Shown here: piece by piece, positions 22,606 to 31,901 of the stretch
How the letters are laid out: every line of letters begins with the position of its first letter
How positions within the stretch are numbered: position 1 is the stretch's first letter
Origin: Collinsella aerofaciens
GTDB taxonomy: Bacteria > Actinomycetota > Coriobacteriia > Coriobacteriales > Coriobacteriaceae
Reading direction: 5' to 3'
Assembly: GCF_028209395.1 (NCBI RefSeq)
Contig: NZ_JAQLDQ010000008.1
Span: forward strand, 9,315 to 73,314
Length of the DNA stretch: 64,000 bases
The notes under the pieces: generated by a model
The model's database searches: none
Told to the model about the DNA's origin: nothing
The model's input: the letters and a program-made list of their open reading frames with translations, nothing else
Position numbers and translations under genes: made by a program

Positions 22606-22728
22606 TCTGTTCCACCCTTTCGAAATACCAATGACATCGATTATATGGAACTTCCCAAGCGACTCGGTCTTGGATTCGTGCTTTCCAGAACTCGCGCCCA
22701 AAAGGGGAGGGGCAATCCAGGCGAGTAC

Positions 22729-23382
22729 CTACTTGTCGCCGGCCGCCGCCTTGGCCTCGTTGAGGTAGCTATAGAAGCTGTATTTGGAGATGCCAAAGAA
22801 CTCGCAGGCGCGCTCGCTCGACTTGGAAATGAGGAAGGCGCCGCGACGGTCGAGGTAGCCAATGGCACGAATACGCTCGTCTTTGGTCATGAGTGCCGCG
22901 GGCTTGCCCACAAACTGCTCGCACTCGTGCAGCAGGTCCTCGAGCAGGTCGCCGATGTTCTTGGTAATGGGCTCGGGCTCGGTATAGCCCGTGCCGCCGG
23001 TGCCGGTAAAGGCGTCGAGCGAACGCTCAAAAGCCTTCATAAGCGTAATGTCAAAGTTGATGCCCAAAATGCCGACGGGCTTGCCTTCGTCGTTGCGGAT
23101 AAAGATGGTCGAGGACTTGAGCAGCTTGCCATCGGTGGTTTTAGTGAGGTACGGCTCGCGGTCGTGTACGTCGGTGGTGCCCTCGTGCATGGACTCAAAC
23201 ACGATATGGCTGGGGCCGTCACCCAGTTTGCGCCCGCTGACGTGGCCATTTTCGATCACTACGATGGAGTGGTCCACGTCCTCGGTCTCCAGATCGTGGA
23301 CGACGACTTCGCAGTTGGGGCCAAATTGGAGCGCCAGACCGTGTGCAAGGCGCTTGTAAAACTCAATCTGTGCGGGGGTCAT
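22729..23382 (-). CDS. YheO-type PAS/HTH transcriptional regulator, probable purine-locus regulator
   Basis: The protein is 217 aa starting MTPAQIEFYKRLAHGLA (AGGAAGG before the ATG at 23382). The N-terminal YheO-like PAS domain (about 1-120) contains GPNCEVVVHDLE and a GILGINFDITLM strand. The C-terminal DNA-binding domain (about 155-210) contains RIRAIGYLDRRGAFLISKSSERACEFFGISKYSFYSYL, in which the last part is the recognition helix. It is divergent from ygeX across 277 bp that hold two matching palindromes (23502-23567), so it likely senses a purine-pathway metabolite and controls the ygeX operon. That link is inferred from position. Confidence 0.85.
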   Translation of the reverse strand: MTPAQIEFYKRLAHGLALQFGPNCEVVVHDLETEDVDHSIVVIENGHVSGRKLGDGPSHIVFESMHEGTTDVHDREPYLTKTTDGKLLKSSTIFIRNDEGKPVGILGINFDITLMKAFERSLDAFTGTGGTGYTEPEPITKNIGDLLEDLLHECEQFVGKPAALMTKDERIRAIGYLDRRGAFLISKSSERACEFFGISKYSFYSYLNEAKAAAGDK

Positions 23383-23501
23383 GGGTGCCTTCCTAAAAAT
23401 TAGTTTGGGCACACTTTGCCATAAACCACACTTGTTCGCAAATAACGAAAGCGTTGCTGCGTTATGTGACCGTTCGGCGGCGAAAAGGTACCGATTGCGG
23501 C

Positions 23502-23567
23502 AACAAACAATTTGTTAGGTTATCCAATCAAAAAGTGTGATAGAACATTGATAACAAACTTTTTGTT
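23502..23567. promoter_or_regulatory. Two AACAAA-N3-TTTGTT palindromes, candidate operators of the purine operon
   Basis: AACAAACAATTTGTT (23502-23516) and AACAAACTTTTTGTT (23553-23567) have identical 6-bp arms around a 3-bp spacer and are 51 bp apart, close to five helical turns, which allows cooperative or looped binding. They sit between the YheO-type regulator gene and ygeX. I could not place a convincing -35/-10 pair relative to them. Confidence 0.6.
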
Positions 23568-23659
23568 TGGCATCCACATAAAAGTTCAGCCGTGTGAATG
23601 GGATCGGGCTGAAACGCGTATGCGGGGGCCGGCAAGAGAGGACTTAAGGAGTTCACCGT

Positions 23660-24874
23660 ATGGCCGATAAGATCCAGTGGGCGGGCAACACGATGCCCAA
23701 GAGCGATGACAAGCACTTGGGAATCATGAGTCTCGACCACGTGAAGAAGGCCCGTGCCTTCCACCAGTCGTTCCCTCAATATACCGTCACCCCGCTTGCC
23801 CGCCTGGACGGTCAGGCTGCGCGCCTGGGTCTGTCCAACCTGTGCGTTAAGGACGAGAGCTATCGCTTTGGCCTCAACGCCTTTAAGGTTCTGGGCGGCT
23901 CGTTTGCCATGGCCAACTACATTGCCGACGAGACCGGCAAGGACGTTGCCGAGTGCACCTTCGATTACCTGACCTCCGATCAGCTTGCCAAGGACTTTGG
24001 CCAAGCCACCTTCTTTACCGCTACCGACGGCAACCATGGCCGCGGCGTGGCATGGGCTGCCAACAAGCTGGGCCAGAAGGCCGTCGTGCACATGCCCAAG
24101 GGTTCCACCAAGCCCCGCTTCGATAACATCGCCGCCGAGGGCGCCACGGTGACCATCGAAGAGGTCAACTACGACGAGTGCGTGCGCATGGCCGCCGCCG
24201 AGGCCGACGCTTGCGAGCGCGGCGTTATCGTTCAGGACACCGCCTGGGAGGGCTACGAGAAGATCCCGTCTTGGATCATGGAGGGCTACGGCACCATGGC
24301 TTCCGAGGCTGCCGAGCAGCTGCGCGAGATGGCCATCAACCGCCCGACGCACGTCTTTGTCCAGGCTGGCGTGGGCTCGCTGGCCGGCGCCGTGGTGGGC
24401 TACTTCACCAACCTGTATCCCGATAACCCGCCCACCTTCGTCGTGGTCGAGTGCGCACCTGCCGCCTGCCTGTACAAGGGCGCTGCCGCCGGCGACGGCG
24501 ATCCGCGCATCGTGGACGGCGACATGCCCTCCATCATGGCCGGCCTGTGCTGCGGCGAGCCCAACATCCTGGGCTGGGATATTCTGCGCAACCACACCAC
24601 CGCCTTCGTGTCCTGCCCCGACTGGGTCACCGCTCGCGGCATGCGCACCCTGGGCGCCCCCGAGAAGGGCGACCCGCGCGTCATCTCCGGCGAGTCCGGC
24701 GCTGTGACCACCGGTCTGGTCGAGACCCTTATGCTCGATCCCGAGTACGCCGAGCTCAAGGAGCTCATCGGCCTGGACAAGACGAGCTCCGTGCTCTGCT
24801 TCTCCACCGAGGGCGACACCGATCCGGATCAGTACCGTCGCATCGTCTGGGAGGGCGAGTATCCGACCTGCTAG
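23660..24874 (+). CDS. ygeX: Diaminopropionate ammonia-lyase (YgeX)
   Basis: The protein is 404 aa, a PLP-dependent fold II enzyme. YRFGLNAFKVLGGS places the PLP-binding Lys at residue 76, and AGVGSLAGAV (about 234-243) is a glycine-rich phosphate-binding loop. It cleaves 2,3-diaminopropionate to pyruvate and ammonia. In purine-degrading gut bacteria the gene belongs to the conserved ygeX-ygeY-ygeW-hyuA-xdhD set and works late in anaerobic urate breakdown. First gene of the block downstream of the palindromic operators. Length is normal for the family. Confidence 0.95.
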   Translation: MADKIQWAGNTMPKSDDKHLGIMSLDHVKKARAFHQSFPQYTVTPLARLDGQAARLGLSNLCVKDESYRFGLNAFKVLGGSFAMANYIADETGKDVAECTFDYLTSDQLAKDFGQATFFTATDGNHGRGVAWAANKLGQKAVVHMPKGSTKPRFDNIAAEGATVTIEEVNYDECVRMAAAEADACERGVIVQDTAWEGYEKIPSWIMEGYGTMASEAAEQLREMAINRPTHVFVQAGVGSLAGAVVGYFTNLYPDNPPTFVVVECAPAACLYKGAAAGDGDPRIVDGDMPSIMAGLCCGEPNILGWDILRNHTTAFVSCPDWVTARGMRTLGAPEKGDPRVISGESGAVTTGLVETLMLDPEYAELKELIGLDKTSSVLCFSTEGDTDPDQYRRIVWEGEYPTC

Positions 24875-24898
24875 CAGACTGACCTGTCCGGAGGCAGC

Positions 24899-24998
24899 CG
24901 GAGGACTTTACTCCCTGCTCGGACAGTCCTGCTCGCACGGAGAGCACATTAAGTGCTCTCCGGCTCGTGCGGAACTCGCGACGGAGCAAAGTCCTCCG
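24899..24998 (+). other. Long-range two-stem structure between ygeX and ygeY
   Basis: CGGAGGACTTT (24899-24909) pairs perfectly with AAAGTCCTCCG (24988-24998), and CTCC/GGAG continues that stem. Inside, GGAGAGCAC (24939-24947) and GTGCTCTCC (24953-24961), plus GCAC/GTGC, form a second hairpin. The 236-bp gap holds no gene. The element may stabilise the ygeX transcript, attenuate transcription into ygeY, or be a structured leader. Confidence 0.55.
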
Positions 24999-25111
24999 TC
25001 CGCCTCCTATGGTTACTTGCTTGTGGGGTGCTCAACCTCACGCCGCTTGGCACAAGTGATCTATCTGAAATATCTACCTGTAGGTAAACCCTTGTAGAAA
25101 GGTTGACTGTT

Positions 25112-26497
25112 ATGACTAAAGAACTCGATTTTGATGCCATTAAGGCTGCGGCTGAGTCTCATCGTGCTGATATGACTCGCTTCCTGCGCGCTATGATCTC
25201 TCACCCCTCTGAGTCCTGCGAGGAGGGTGAGGTTGTTGCCTGCATCAAGGCCGAGATGGAGAGCCTTGGCTATGACGAGGTCAAGGTCGACGGCCTGGGC
25301 AACGTTATGGGCTTTATGGGCGAGGGCGACAAGATCATCGCCATCGACTCCCATATCGACACCGTCGGCATCGGCAACATCGAGAACTGGGATGCCGATC
25401 CCTACGAGGGCTACGAGACCGACGAGATCATCTACGGCCGCGGCGGCTCTGACCAGGAGGGTGGCATGGCTTCTGCTACCTACGCTGCCAAGATGATGAA
25501 GGACATGGGCCTCATCCCCGAGGGCTACAAGATCATGGTCGTCGGCACCGTCCAGGAAGAGGACTGCGACGGCATGTGCTGGCAGTACATCTACAACAAG
25601 GACGGCATTAAGCCCGAGTTCGTCATTTCCACCGAGCCCACCGACGGCGGCATCTATCGCGGTCATCGCGGCCGCATGGAGATCCGCGTCGACGTTCACG
25701 GCACCTCCTGCCACGGCTCCGCTCCCGACCGCGGCGACAACGCCATTTACAAGATGGCCGACATCATCGCCGACGTCCGCGCCCTCAACAACAACGGCTG
25801 CGACGAGTCGACCGACATCAAGGGCCTCGTCAAGATGCTCGACCCCAAGTACAACCCCGAGCACTTCGAGGACGCCCGCTTCCTGGGCCGCGGCACCTGC
25901 ACCGTCAGCCAGATCTTCTACACCAGCCCCAGCCGCTGCGCTGTCGCTGACTCCTGCGCCATCTCCATCGACCGTCGCATGACCGCCGGCGAGACCTGGG
26001 AGTCCTGCCTGGACGAGATCCGCAACCTGCCGGCCGCCAAGAAGTACGGCGACGACGTGAAGGTCTCCATGTACATGTACGACCGTCCGTCCTGGACCGG
26101 CGAGGTCTACGAGACCGAGGCTTACTTCCCCACGTGGATCAACAAGGAGACCGCTCCGCACGTCAAGGCCCTCGTCGACGCCCACAAGGCCATGTTCGGT
26201 GACGAGCGCATCGGCTGCGAGCCCAGCATGGACAAGCGCACCGGTCGTCCGCTGTGCGACAAGTGGACCTTCTCCACGAACTGCGTCTCCATCCAGGGCC
26301 GCTATGGCATCCCCTGCGTGGGCTTTGGCCCGGGTGCCGAGTCTCAGGCTCACGCTCCCAACGAGGTCACCTACAAGGACGACTTGGTCACCGCTGCTGC
26401 CATGTATGTGGCTGCCCTGAACCTCTACGATCCGAGCCAGGCCGATGGCGATGCCACCGTGTTCCGCGCCGGTCTGACCAACAACAAGATCGACTAG
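25112..26497 (+). CDS. ygeY: YgeY family selenium metabolism-linked M20 hydrolase
   Basis: The protein is 461 aa from the ATG at 25112 (AGAAAGG upstream); an in-frame TTG at 25103 is less likely. M20 metallohydrolase signatures: His81-X-Asp83 (IDSHIDT), bridging Asp114 ([10 protein letters not shown]), Glu149-Glu150 (VQEEDCDG), a further metal Glu/Asp in STEPTDG, and a C-terminal HAPNE. The family hydrolyses amide bonds with two zinc ions. YgeY is assigned to the anaerobic purine-degradation set, where it handles a ring-opened intermediate; the exact substrate is not visible from sequence. Confidence 0.93.
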   Translation: MTKELDFDAIKAAAESHRADMTRFLRAMISHPSESCEEGEVVACIKAEMESLGYDEVKVDGLGNVMGFMGEGDKIIAIDSHIDTVGIGNIENWDADPYEGYETDEIIYGRGGSDQEGGMASATYAAKMMKDMGLIPEGYKIMVVGTVQEEDCDGMCWQYIYNKDGIKPEFVISTEPTDGGIYRGHRGRMEIRVDVHGTSCHGSAPDRGDNAIYKMADIIADVRALNNNGCDESTDIKGLVKMLDPKYNPEHFEDARFLGRGTCTVSQIFYTSPSRCAVADSCAISIDRRMTAGETWESCLDEIRNLPAAKKYGDDVKVSMYMYDRPSWTGEVYETEAYFPTWINKETAPHVKALVDAHKAMFGDERIGCEPSMDKRTGRPLCDKWTFSTNCVSIQGRYGIPCVGFGPGAESQAHAPNEVTYKDDLVTAAAMYVAALNLYDPSQADGDATVFRAGLTNNKID

Positions 26498-26696
26498 TCC
26501 CATTCCTCGATCTTGTTGAGCCGGGGGCCGCTCGTGTCCCCGGCGCCTCCTGCTGACTTGGGGCCCGCGGTCGTTATCTCTCGTGCTTCCTCAACGGTGG
26601 CGGGTCCTCGTCATGGTGCTCTGCATGTTCTAGCCACACGCATACCGGAGCACATCTACTCATTGCGATTGTTTCATCTTTAGAAAGGACATTTCC

Positions 26697-27899
26697 ATGG
26701 ACGCTAAGTTTACCGAGCTCGTCGAGCAGCTGAACGGCCTCGATTTTAAGGGTATGTACGGCAGCGACTTCCTGCACACCTGGGATAAGACCACCGATGA
26801 GCTCAAAGCTCTCTACATCGTCGCCGACGCCCTGCGCGAGCTGCGTGAGAACAACGTCTCTCCCAAGATCTTCGACTCGGGCCTGGCCGTCTCGCTGTTC
26901 CGCGACAACTCCACCCGTACGCGCTTCTCCTTCTCTAAGGCCGCTAACCTGCTCGGCCTTGAGCTGCAGGACCTGGACGAGAAGAAGTCCCAGATCGCCC
27001 ACGGCGAGACCGTCCGCGAGACCGCTACCATGATCTCCTTTATGGCCGACGTCATCGGCATCCGCGATGACATGTACATCGGCAAGGGCGACGCCTACAT
27101 GGGCGAGGTCTCCGAGTCCGTCCAGCAGGCCTACGAGGACGGCGTTCTTGATCACCGTCCCACGCTCATCTCCCTGCAGTCCGATTCCGACCACCCCACG
27201 CAGTCCTCTGCCGACATGCTCTACCTCATCAACGAGTTTGGCGGTCTTGAGAACCTCAAGGGCAAGAAGGTCGCCGTCACCTGGGCCTATTCGCCTTCTT
27301 ACGGCAAGCCGCTGTCCTGCCCGCAGTCGCTGATCAGCCTGCTGCCCCGTTTTGGCATGGATGTCACCCTGGCTCACCCCGAGGGCTACGACCTCATGCC
27401 CGAGGTCGTCGAGCGCGCCCGCGGCTATGCCGCCGAGTCCGGCACCACCTTTAAGCAGGCCAACACCATGGCCGAGGCCTTCGAGGGCGCCGACATCGTG
27501 ATCCCCAAGAGCTGGGCTCCGTTTGCCGCCATGGAGAAGCGCACCAACCTGTACGCCGAGGGCGACGACGCCGGCATCGCTGCGCTCGAGAAGGAGCTGC
27601 TCGCCCAGAACGCTACGCATCAGGATTGGTGCTCCACGACCGAGCTCATGGAGAAGACCGCCAACGGCCAGGACACCATCTTTATGCACCCGCTGCCCGC
27701 CGACATCTCCGGTGTCTCCTGCGAGTACGGCGAGGTCAACGCCGACGTCTTCGACATGCACCGCGTGGGCATGTACAAGGAGGCCAGCTACAAGCCGTAC
27801 GCCATCGCAGCCATGATGTTCCTGCAGAAGGTTGCCGATCCCGCCGCCGCCCTCAAGGCCCTCGACGAGCGCAACGCCGCCCGTTGGTTCCAGGCCTAA
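26697..27899 (+). CDS. ygeW: Knotted carbamoyltransferase YgeW
   Basis: The protein is 400 aa. The carbamoyl-phosphate motif Ser72-Thr-Arg-Thr-Arg76 (DNSTRTRF) and HPLPADISG are diagnostic of aspartate/ornithine transcarbamylase relatives. The long insertions and the genomic setting point to YgeW. It is thought to release carbamoyl phosphate from a carbamoylated intermediate of purine breakdown, feeding the carbamate kinase encoded 14 bp downstream. AGAAAGGAC precedes the ATG. The upstream gap (26498-26696) holds a GC hairpin (GCCGGGGGC...CCCCGGC, about 26519-26547) and no gene. Confidence 0.94.
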   Translation: MDAKFTELVEQLNGLDFKGMYGSDFLHTWDKTTDELKALYIVADALRELRENNVSPKIFDSGLAVSLFRDNSTRTRFSFSKAANLLGLELQDLDEKKSQIAHGETVRETATMISFMADVIGIRDDMYIGKGDAYMGEVSESVQQAYEDGVLDHRPTLISLQSDSDHPTQSSADMLYLINEFGGLENLKGKKVAVTWAYSPSYGKPLSCPQSLISLLPRFGMDVTLAHPEGYDLMPEVVERARGYAAESGTTFKQANTMAEAFEGADIVIPKSWAPFAAMEKRTNLYAEGDDAGIAALEKELLAQNATHQDWCSTTELMEKTANGQDTIFMHPLPADISGVSCEYGEVNADVFDMHRVGMYKEASYKPYAIAAMMFLQKVADPAAALKALDERNAARWFQA

Positions 27900-27913
27900 A
27901 GCTGGGCTGAGAA

Positions 27914-28864
27914 ATGGCTAAGCGTATTGTTGTCGCCCTGGGCGGAAACGCCCTCGGCGCCAACCTTCCCGAGCAGATGGAGGCCGTCAAGACGACTTCC
28001 AAGGCTATTGTCGACCTGATCGAGGAGGGCAACGAGGTCGTCGTCGTGCATGGCAACGGCCCCCAGGTGGGCATGATCGCCAATGCGATGGCCGAGCTCA
28101 CGCGCTCTAACCCTCAGAAGTACATTCCCTGTCCGCTGTCCGTTTGCGGTGCCATGAGCCAGGGCTACATTGGCTATGACCTGCAAAATGCCCTGCGCGA
28201 GGAAATGCTCGACCGCAACATCGACAAGGGTGTCGCCACCGTGCTCACCCAGGTCGAGGTTGCGGCAGACGACCCGGCCTTTGCCGACCCGGTCAAGCCG
28301 ATCGGTCCGTGGATGAGCGAGGCCGAGGCCAAGGAGCTGGAGGCCGACCGCGGTTACCAGTTTATCCACGATGAGAAGCAGGGCTTCCGTCGCGTGGTTG
28401 CCTCGCCCAAGCCCGTGAGCATCGTCGAGCTCGACACCATTAAGTCGCTCGTTGAGTCCAACCATGTGGTGATTTCCTGCGGCGGTGGCGGCATTCCCGT
28501 CACCAAGTCCCAGGGCCACCACCTTAAGGGCGCTGCGGCCGTCATCGATAAGGACTTTGCGGCCGAGAAGCTCGCCGAGCAGCTCGATGCCGACGCCCTG
28601 ATTATCCTGACGGCGGTGGAGAAGGTTGCCATTGGCTTTGGCACCGATCACGAGCAGTGGCTCGACACGCTGACCGCTGCCGATGTTAAGCGTCTGTCCG
28701 AGGCCAACGAGTTCGGTCGCGGCTCCATGCTGCCCAAGGTCCAGGCCGCCTCGACGTTTGCCGAGAGCAAGCCGGGTCGCGCGGCGCTCATCACGCTGCT
28801 CGAGAAGGCGCGCGATGGCCTTGCCGGCAAGACCGGTACCACGTTTACCGGCAACGCCGAGTAG
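27914..28864 (+). CDS. Carbamate kinase (YqeA/ArcC type)
   Basis: The protein is 316 aa, full family length. VVALGGNALG at the N-terminus, VVVHGNGPQVG (about 46-56), VISCGGGGIPV (about 189-199) and a Lys-rich ATP site are characteristic. It transfers phosphate from carbamoyl phosphate to ADP, making ATP, ammonia and CO2, and so gives the energy yield of the purine pathway after YgeW. The gene follows ygeW closely, and a terminator lies 18 bp after its stop. Whether to call it yqeA or arcC depends on context; the purine context favours yqeA. Confidence 0.94.
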   Translation: MAKRIVVALGGNALGANLPEQMEAVKTTSKAIVDLIEEGNEVVVVHGNGPQVGMIANAMAELTRSNPQKYIPCPLSVCGAMSQGYIGYDLQNALREEMLDRNIDKGVATVLTQVEVAADDPAFADPVKPIGPWMSEAEAKELEADRGYQFIHDEKQGFRRVVASPKPVSIVELDTIKSLVESNHVVISCGGGGIPVTKSQGHHLKGAAAVIDKDFAAEKLAEQLDADALIILTAVEKVAIGFGTDHEQWLDTLTAADVKRLSEANEFGRGSMLPKVQAASTFAESKPGRAALITLLEKARDGLAGKTGTTFTGNAE

Positions 28865-28882
28865 GCATATCTGCACCATTGA

Positions 28883-28916
28883 GGAGGGTGTCCTGCGTCG
28901 CAGGGTGCCCTCCTTT
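28883..28916 (+). terminator. Hairpin terminator after the carbamate kinase gene
   Basis: GGAGGG (28883-28888) pairs with CCCTCC (28908-28913), with an inner CCTGC/GCAGG, then TTTGTG. It divides the ygeX-carbamate kinase block from the MobA-like/hydantoinase block. Confidence 0.6.
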
Positions 28917-29042
28917 GTGCTACAGAGAGCCGAGGGACGCTCGCTGGAAAAACGAGCGCGTGTCTGTTCCGACGGAGTGCGAGATTGGTATGGTGGGTAT
29001 GGCAACTATGGCGTTCAAGGCAGCCAGGGGAGGTTTGCGGAG

Positions 29043-29657
29043 ATGAAACTCGGTTGCGTGATTATGGCCTCGGGCGAGGGCAAGCGGTTTGGCTCTAACA
29101 AGATGCTCGCCGATATCTATGGCAAGCCGCTGATTGCCCGGACCATCGATTCGGTTCCCCGGGGCTTTGACGTCGTGGTTTCGACGCGTTGGCCCGAGGT
29201 CGCCCAGATTTGCGAGGACAAGCATTGCCCGTGCGTGCTGCACGATGCCGAGCTGCGCAGCGAAAGCGTCCGTGCGGGCCTTTCGTGGGGAGTCGAACGC
29301 AACTGGAAAGGCTGCCTCTTTTTGCCGGGCGACCAGCCGCTCGTGAGTTCGGATTCTTTTGAGGCTATGGTTCGTGCATTTGACGAGCGTGGCCGCAAGC
29401 ATCCGGTGCGTCTTGCGTGCAACGGTGAGCCTTCGAGTCCGGTGCTCTTTCCGGCGGAACTGTTCGATGCACTTATGTGTCTTGAGGGCAAGGACGGCGG
29501 GGGCTCGATTCTCAAAGGCCGCGTCGACGTTGCGCTGGTCGAAGCGCACGCCTACGAGCTGTGGGACGTCGATACCGCCAAGGGACAGCGACGCATAGCG
29601 GAGCATATCGCCGCCTGCTCGTATTTTGATCGCGTGGCCAACTGCATCAATCAATAA
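29043..29657 (+). CDS. MobA-like molybdenum cofactor nucleotidyltransferase (MocA/YgfJ type)
   Basis: The protein is 204 aa starting MKLGCVIMASGEGKRFGSNK; the ATG at 29043 follows GGGGAGG, and the longer open frame from 28683 overlaps the previous gene. The N-terminal ASGEGKRFGSNK is the nucleotide-binding loop of the MobA/GlmU-type transferase fold, and LFLPGDQPLV holds the metal-binding Asp. Members add CMP to molybdopterin for xanthine-dehydrogenase-class enzymes, so it probably prepares the cofactor for the XdhD-type hydroxylase. It sits in one transcript with the hydantoinase gene 9 bp downstream. Confidence 0.85.
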   Translation: MKLGCVIMASGEGKRFGSNKMLADIYGKPLIARTIDSVPRGFDVVVSTRWPEVAQICEDKHCPCVLHDAELRSESVRAGLSWGVERNWKGCLFLPGDQPLVSSDSFEAMVRAFDERGRKHPVRLACNGEPSSPVLFPAELFDALMCLEGKDGGGSILKGRVDVALVEAHAYELWDVDTAKGQRRIAEHIAACSYFDRVANCINQ

Positions 29658-29666
29658 GGAGCAATT

Positions 29667-31034
29667 ATGATCATCATCAAAAACGGCGCGCTCGTGACGC
29701 CCCAGGGGCTTCGCCGCGCCGATCTTGCCATGGAGGGCGATAAGATCGTGCGGATCGCCGCGGCGATTGAGCCGGCCGAGGGCGACACCGTCGAGGATGC
29801 CGTGGGCTGTTGGGTGTTTCCCGGCTTTATCGACGGCCACACGCACATGCAGTGCTGGACCGGCATGGATTGGACGGCCGATAGCTTTGAGACCGGCACG
29901 CGCGCGGCTGCCTGCGGCGGCACGACGACCATTGTGGACTACGCGACGGCCGATCGCGGCGTGACCATGCCCGATGCCTTGGCCGAGTGGCATCGCCGCG
30001 CCGACGGAACCTGCACGGCCAACTACGCCTTTCATATGGCACTCGCCGAGTGGAACGAGCGCAACCGCGCCGACCTTTCGGCCATGCGCGAGGCGGGCGT
30101 ATCGTCGTTCAAGACCTACTTTGCCTACGATCATCTGCGCCTGGACGATGCCGAGACGCTCGAGGTGCTCGAGGAGCTCAAGCGTATTGGCGGCATACTG
30201 TGCGTGCATTGCGAGAACGGTACGCTGGTGGACGAGCTGCAGAAGCGCGTGTTTGAGCAGGGTATCCACGGGCCCGAGGGCCATGCGCTCAGCCGTCCGG
30301 ATGTGTGCGAGGCCGAGGCAGTGAGCCGTCTGCTATATCTGGCGCACCTGGCCGGCGACGCACCGGTCAACGTGGTGCACCTTTCGACCAAGCTGGGGCT
30401 CGAGGCCATCCGTGCCGCCAAGGCGCGCGGGCAGAAGAATATTTATGTCGAGACCTGCCCTCAGTATCTGATGTTCGACGATACGTGCTACTTGGAGCAG
30501 GGCGAGGACGGCTTTGCGGGTGCCAAGTATGTGATGAGCCCGCCGCTGCGCCATGCGGGTGACCGTGCGGCATTGCGCGAGGCGCTTGTGGCCGGCGAGA
30601 TCGATACGATTGCGACCGACCACTGCAGCTTTAACCTACACGGGCAAAAGGACCGCGGGCGCGACGACTTTCGCGCGATTCCCAATGGCGGGCCCGGTGT
30701 GGAGCATCGTCCCGTCGCGATTGCCACGAGCTTTGAGGGGCAGTTGGGCCCCGAGGATCTGTGCCGCTTGATGAGCGAGAACCCGGCGCGCGTGTTTGGC
30801 ATGTACCCGCGCAAGGGTTGTCTTACCGAGGGCTCCGATGCCGACGTGTGCGTGTGGGATCCCCAGGCGCGCTGGACGATCAGTGCCGCGACGCAGCATC
30901 AGGCCGTGGACTACACGCCGCTCGAGGGCTTTGAGGCGCATGGCCGCGCAAAGGCTGTGTTTGTGAACGGCGTGCTGGTGGCGCGCGACGGCGAGCCCAC
31001 CGGAGCCCAGCCCGGCCGCTACGTCCCCCGCTAG
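29667..31034 (+). CDS. hyuA: Dihydropyrimidinase/hydantoinase-family amidohydrolase (HyuA)
   Basis: The protein is 455 aa. Amidohydrolase metal ligands are in place: His58-X-His60 (GFIDGHTHM), Lys149 (SSFKTYF) as the carboxylated lysine, His181 (CVHCENG), a second His in VVHLSTK, and Asp in ATDHCSF. The enzyme opens cyclic ureides; in anaerobic purine catabolism the hyuA product is required after xanthine-ring reduction. AAGGAG precedes the ATG. Allantoinase activity cannot be excluded from sequence alone. Confidence 0.92.
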   Translation: MIIIKNGALVTPQGLRRADLAMEGDKIVRIAAAIEPAEGDTVEDAVGCWVFPGFIDGHTHMQCWTGMDWTADSFETGTRAAACGGTTTIVDYATADRGVTMPDALAEWHRRADGTCTANYAFHMALAEWNERNRADLSAMREAGVSSFKTYFAYDHLRLDDAETLEVLEELKRIGGILCVHCENGTLVDELQKRVFEQGIHGPEGHALSRPDVCEAEAVSRLLYLAHLAGDAPVNVVHLSTKLGLEAIRAAKARGQKNIYVETCPQYLMFDDTCYLEQGEDGFAGAKYVMSPPLRHAGDRAALREALVAGEIDTIATDHCSFNLHGQKDRGRDDFRAIPNGGPGVEHRPVAIATSFEGQLGPEDLCRLMSENPARVFGMYPRKGCLTEGSDADVCVWDPQARWTISAATQHQAVDYTPLEGFEAHGRAKAVFVNGVLVARDGEPTGAQPGRYVPR

Positions 31035-31061
31035 CAGGAAGATCACCGGATTTCCCTCCGC

Positions 31062-31128
31062 AGTTGCGGTGGAATAGTTCCTGTTTAGCCGCCAAATAGG
31101 CCGTTTCAGGAACTATTCCACCGCAACT
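31062..31128. repeat. Palindromic intergenic repeat, copy 1 (AGTTGCGGTGRAATAGTTCC family)
   Basis: Perfect 22-bp arms (31062-31083 and 31107-31128, AGTTGCGGTGGAATAGTTCC plus TG) surround a 23-nt loop. It lies between the convergent hyuA and yqeC genes. A second element with the same arms apart from one or two bases is at 33855-33921. Confidence 0.9.
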
Positions 31129-31153
31129 TATAGGCCTGCTGGGGCAGCGCCAG

Positions 31154-31888
31154 CTACTTGAGGCTGGTGGCGATGAGGGGGTGGCCGAGGGCTGCCTCGA
31201 AGCGATCTGCCATCGTTGGGTCGGCAAGCGCGTCGACTTGGTTGAGCATGATACGGGCATTGCTGAGGTTCAGCATCTGCAGCTCGGCATTGAGCGCCAT
31301 GGCGACGCGCTCTGGGGTGGCGGTGTCGGTGGGCTCACAGCCGCAACGCTCGCAGAAGAGCTCGGGGCGGTGGACAACCTTGGCGACGGGCTTGCCGAGC
31401 CCCGAGGCGCCGACGACCCAGACAACGTTTGCCGTGGCGGCGGGAATTACCGGCTCCCAGGCGGCATGCGCCTTGAGCGGGAGTCGCTTGCTGCCATCTG
31501 CCTCGGCCAACACATAGTCAAAGCGCTGCGCCAACTCGTTGAGCGGCTCGGCGGGGGCGGAGAGCTTGCCTGTCTCCGGGTCCAAAACACCCGCCTGGCA
31601 GATGCTTCCGCGGACAAGGCCCGCGCAGGCCTCGCAGGTGCAACCAGGGACATGTGCGGCGCCCGGCTTCCAAGGCACGGCGTCCAGGCGACGGCTCGAC
31701 CCGTTCCATGGCACGCCGGCAACGGGAAACATGTGCGTGGTGGTGCAGAGGAGCACGCGGCCGCCAGCGCGCATGAGCTCAAGGCCGAGCGTCTTGAGCA
31801 AGGTCGACTTGCCACCGCTGCCGATAATCGCGGTAATGCCCGTCTCGATCTTGAGCGCGGAGGCAAGGTTTCCGCCCGTCGTTTCCAT
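31154..31888 (-). CDS. yqeC: Selenium-dependent hydroxylase accessory protein YqeC
   Basis: The protein is 244 aa. A P-loop-like GSGGKST (23-29) follows an N-terminal strand, with TTTHMFP and LAEADGSKRLPLKAH further on, typical of YqeC. A Cys-rich patch (CTCEACAGLVRGSICQAG) lies mid-protein. YqeC accompanies selenium-dependent molybdenum hydroxylases such as XdhD and is thought to act in cofactor or selenium insertion. Divergent from yqeB, with the promoters in 31889-31990. Confidence 0.88.
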   Translation of the reverse strand: METTGGNLASALKIETGITAIIGSGGKSTLLKTLGLELMRAGGRVLLCTTTHMFPVAGVPWNGSSRRLDAVPWKPGAAHVPGCTCEACAGLVRGSICQAGVLDPETGKLSAPAEPLNELAQRFDYVLAEADGSKRLPLKAHAAWEPVIPAATANVVWVVGASGLGKPVAKVVHRPELFCERCGCEPTDTATPERVAMALNAELQMLNLSNARIMLNQVDALADPTMADRFEAALGHPLIATSLK

Positions 31889-31901
31889 CTGTTCACCGCC
31901 G

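Noticed and set aside
25061..26503. Long antisense frame over ygeY (and similar ones at 23528-24595, 26574-27761, 27896-29005, 37687-39072, 42575-44026)
   Set aside because: These are GC-codon-bias shadows of well-recognised genes; their translations are low-complexity and lack start signals.
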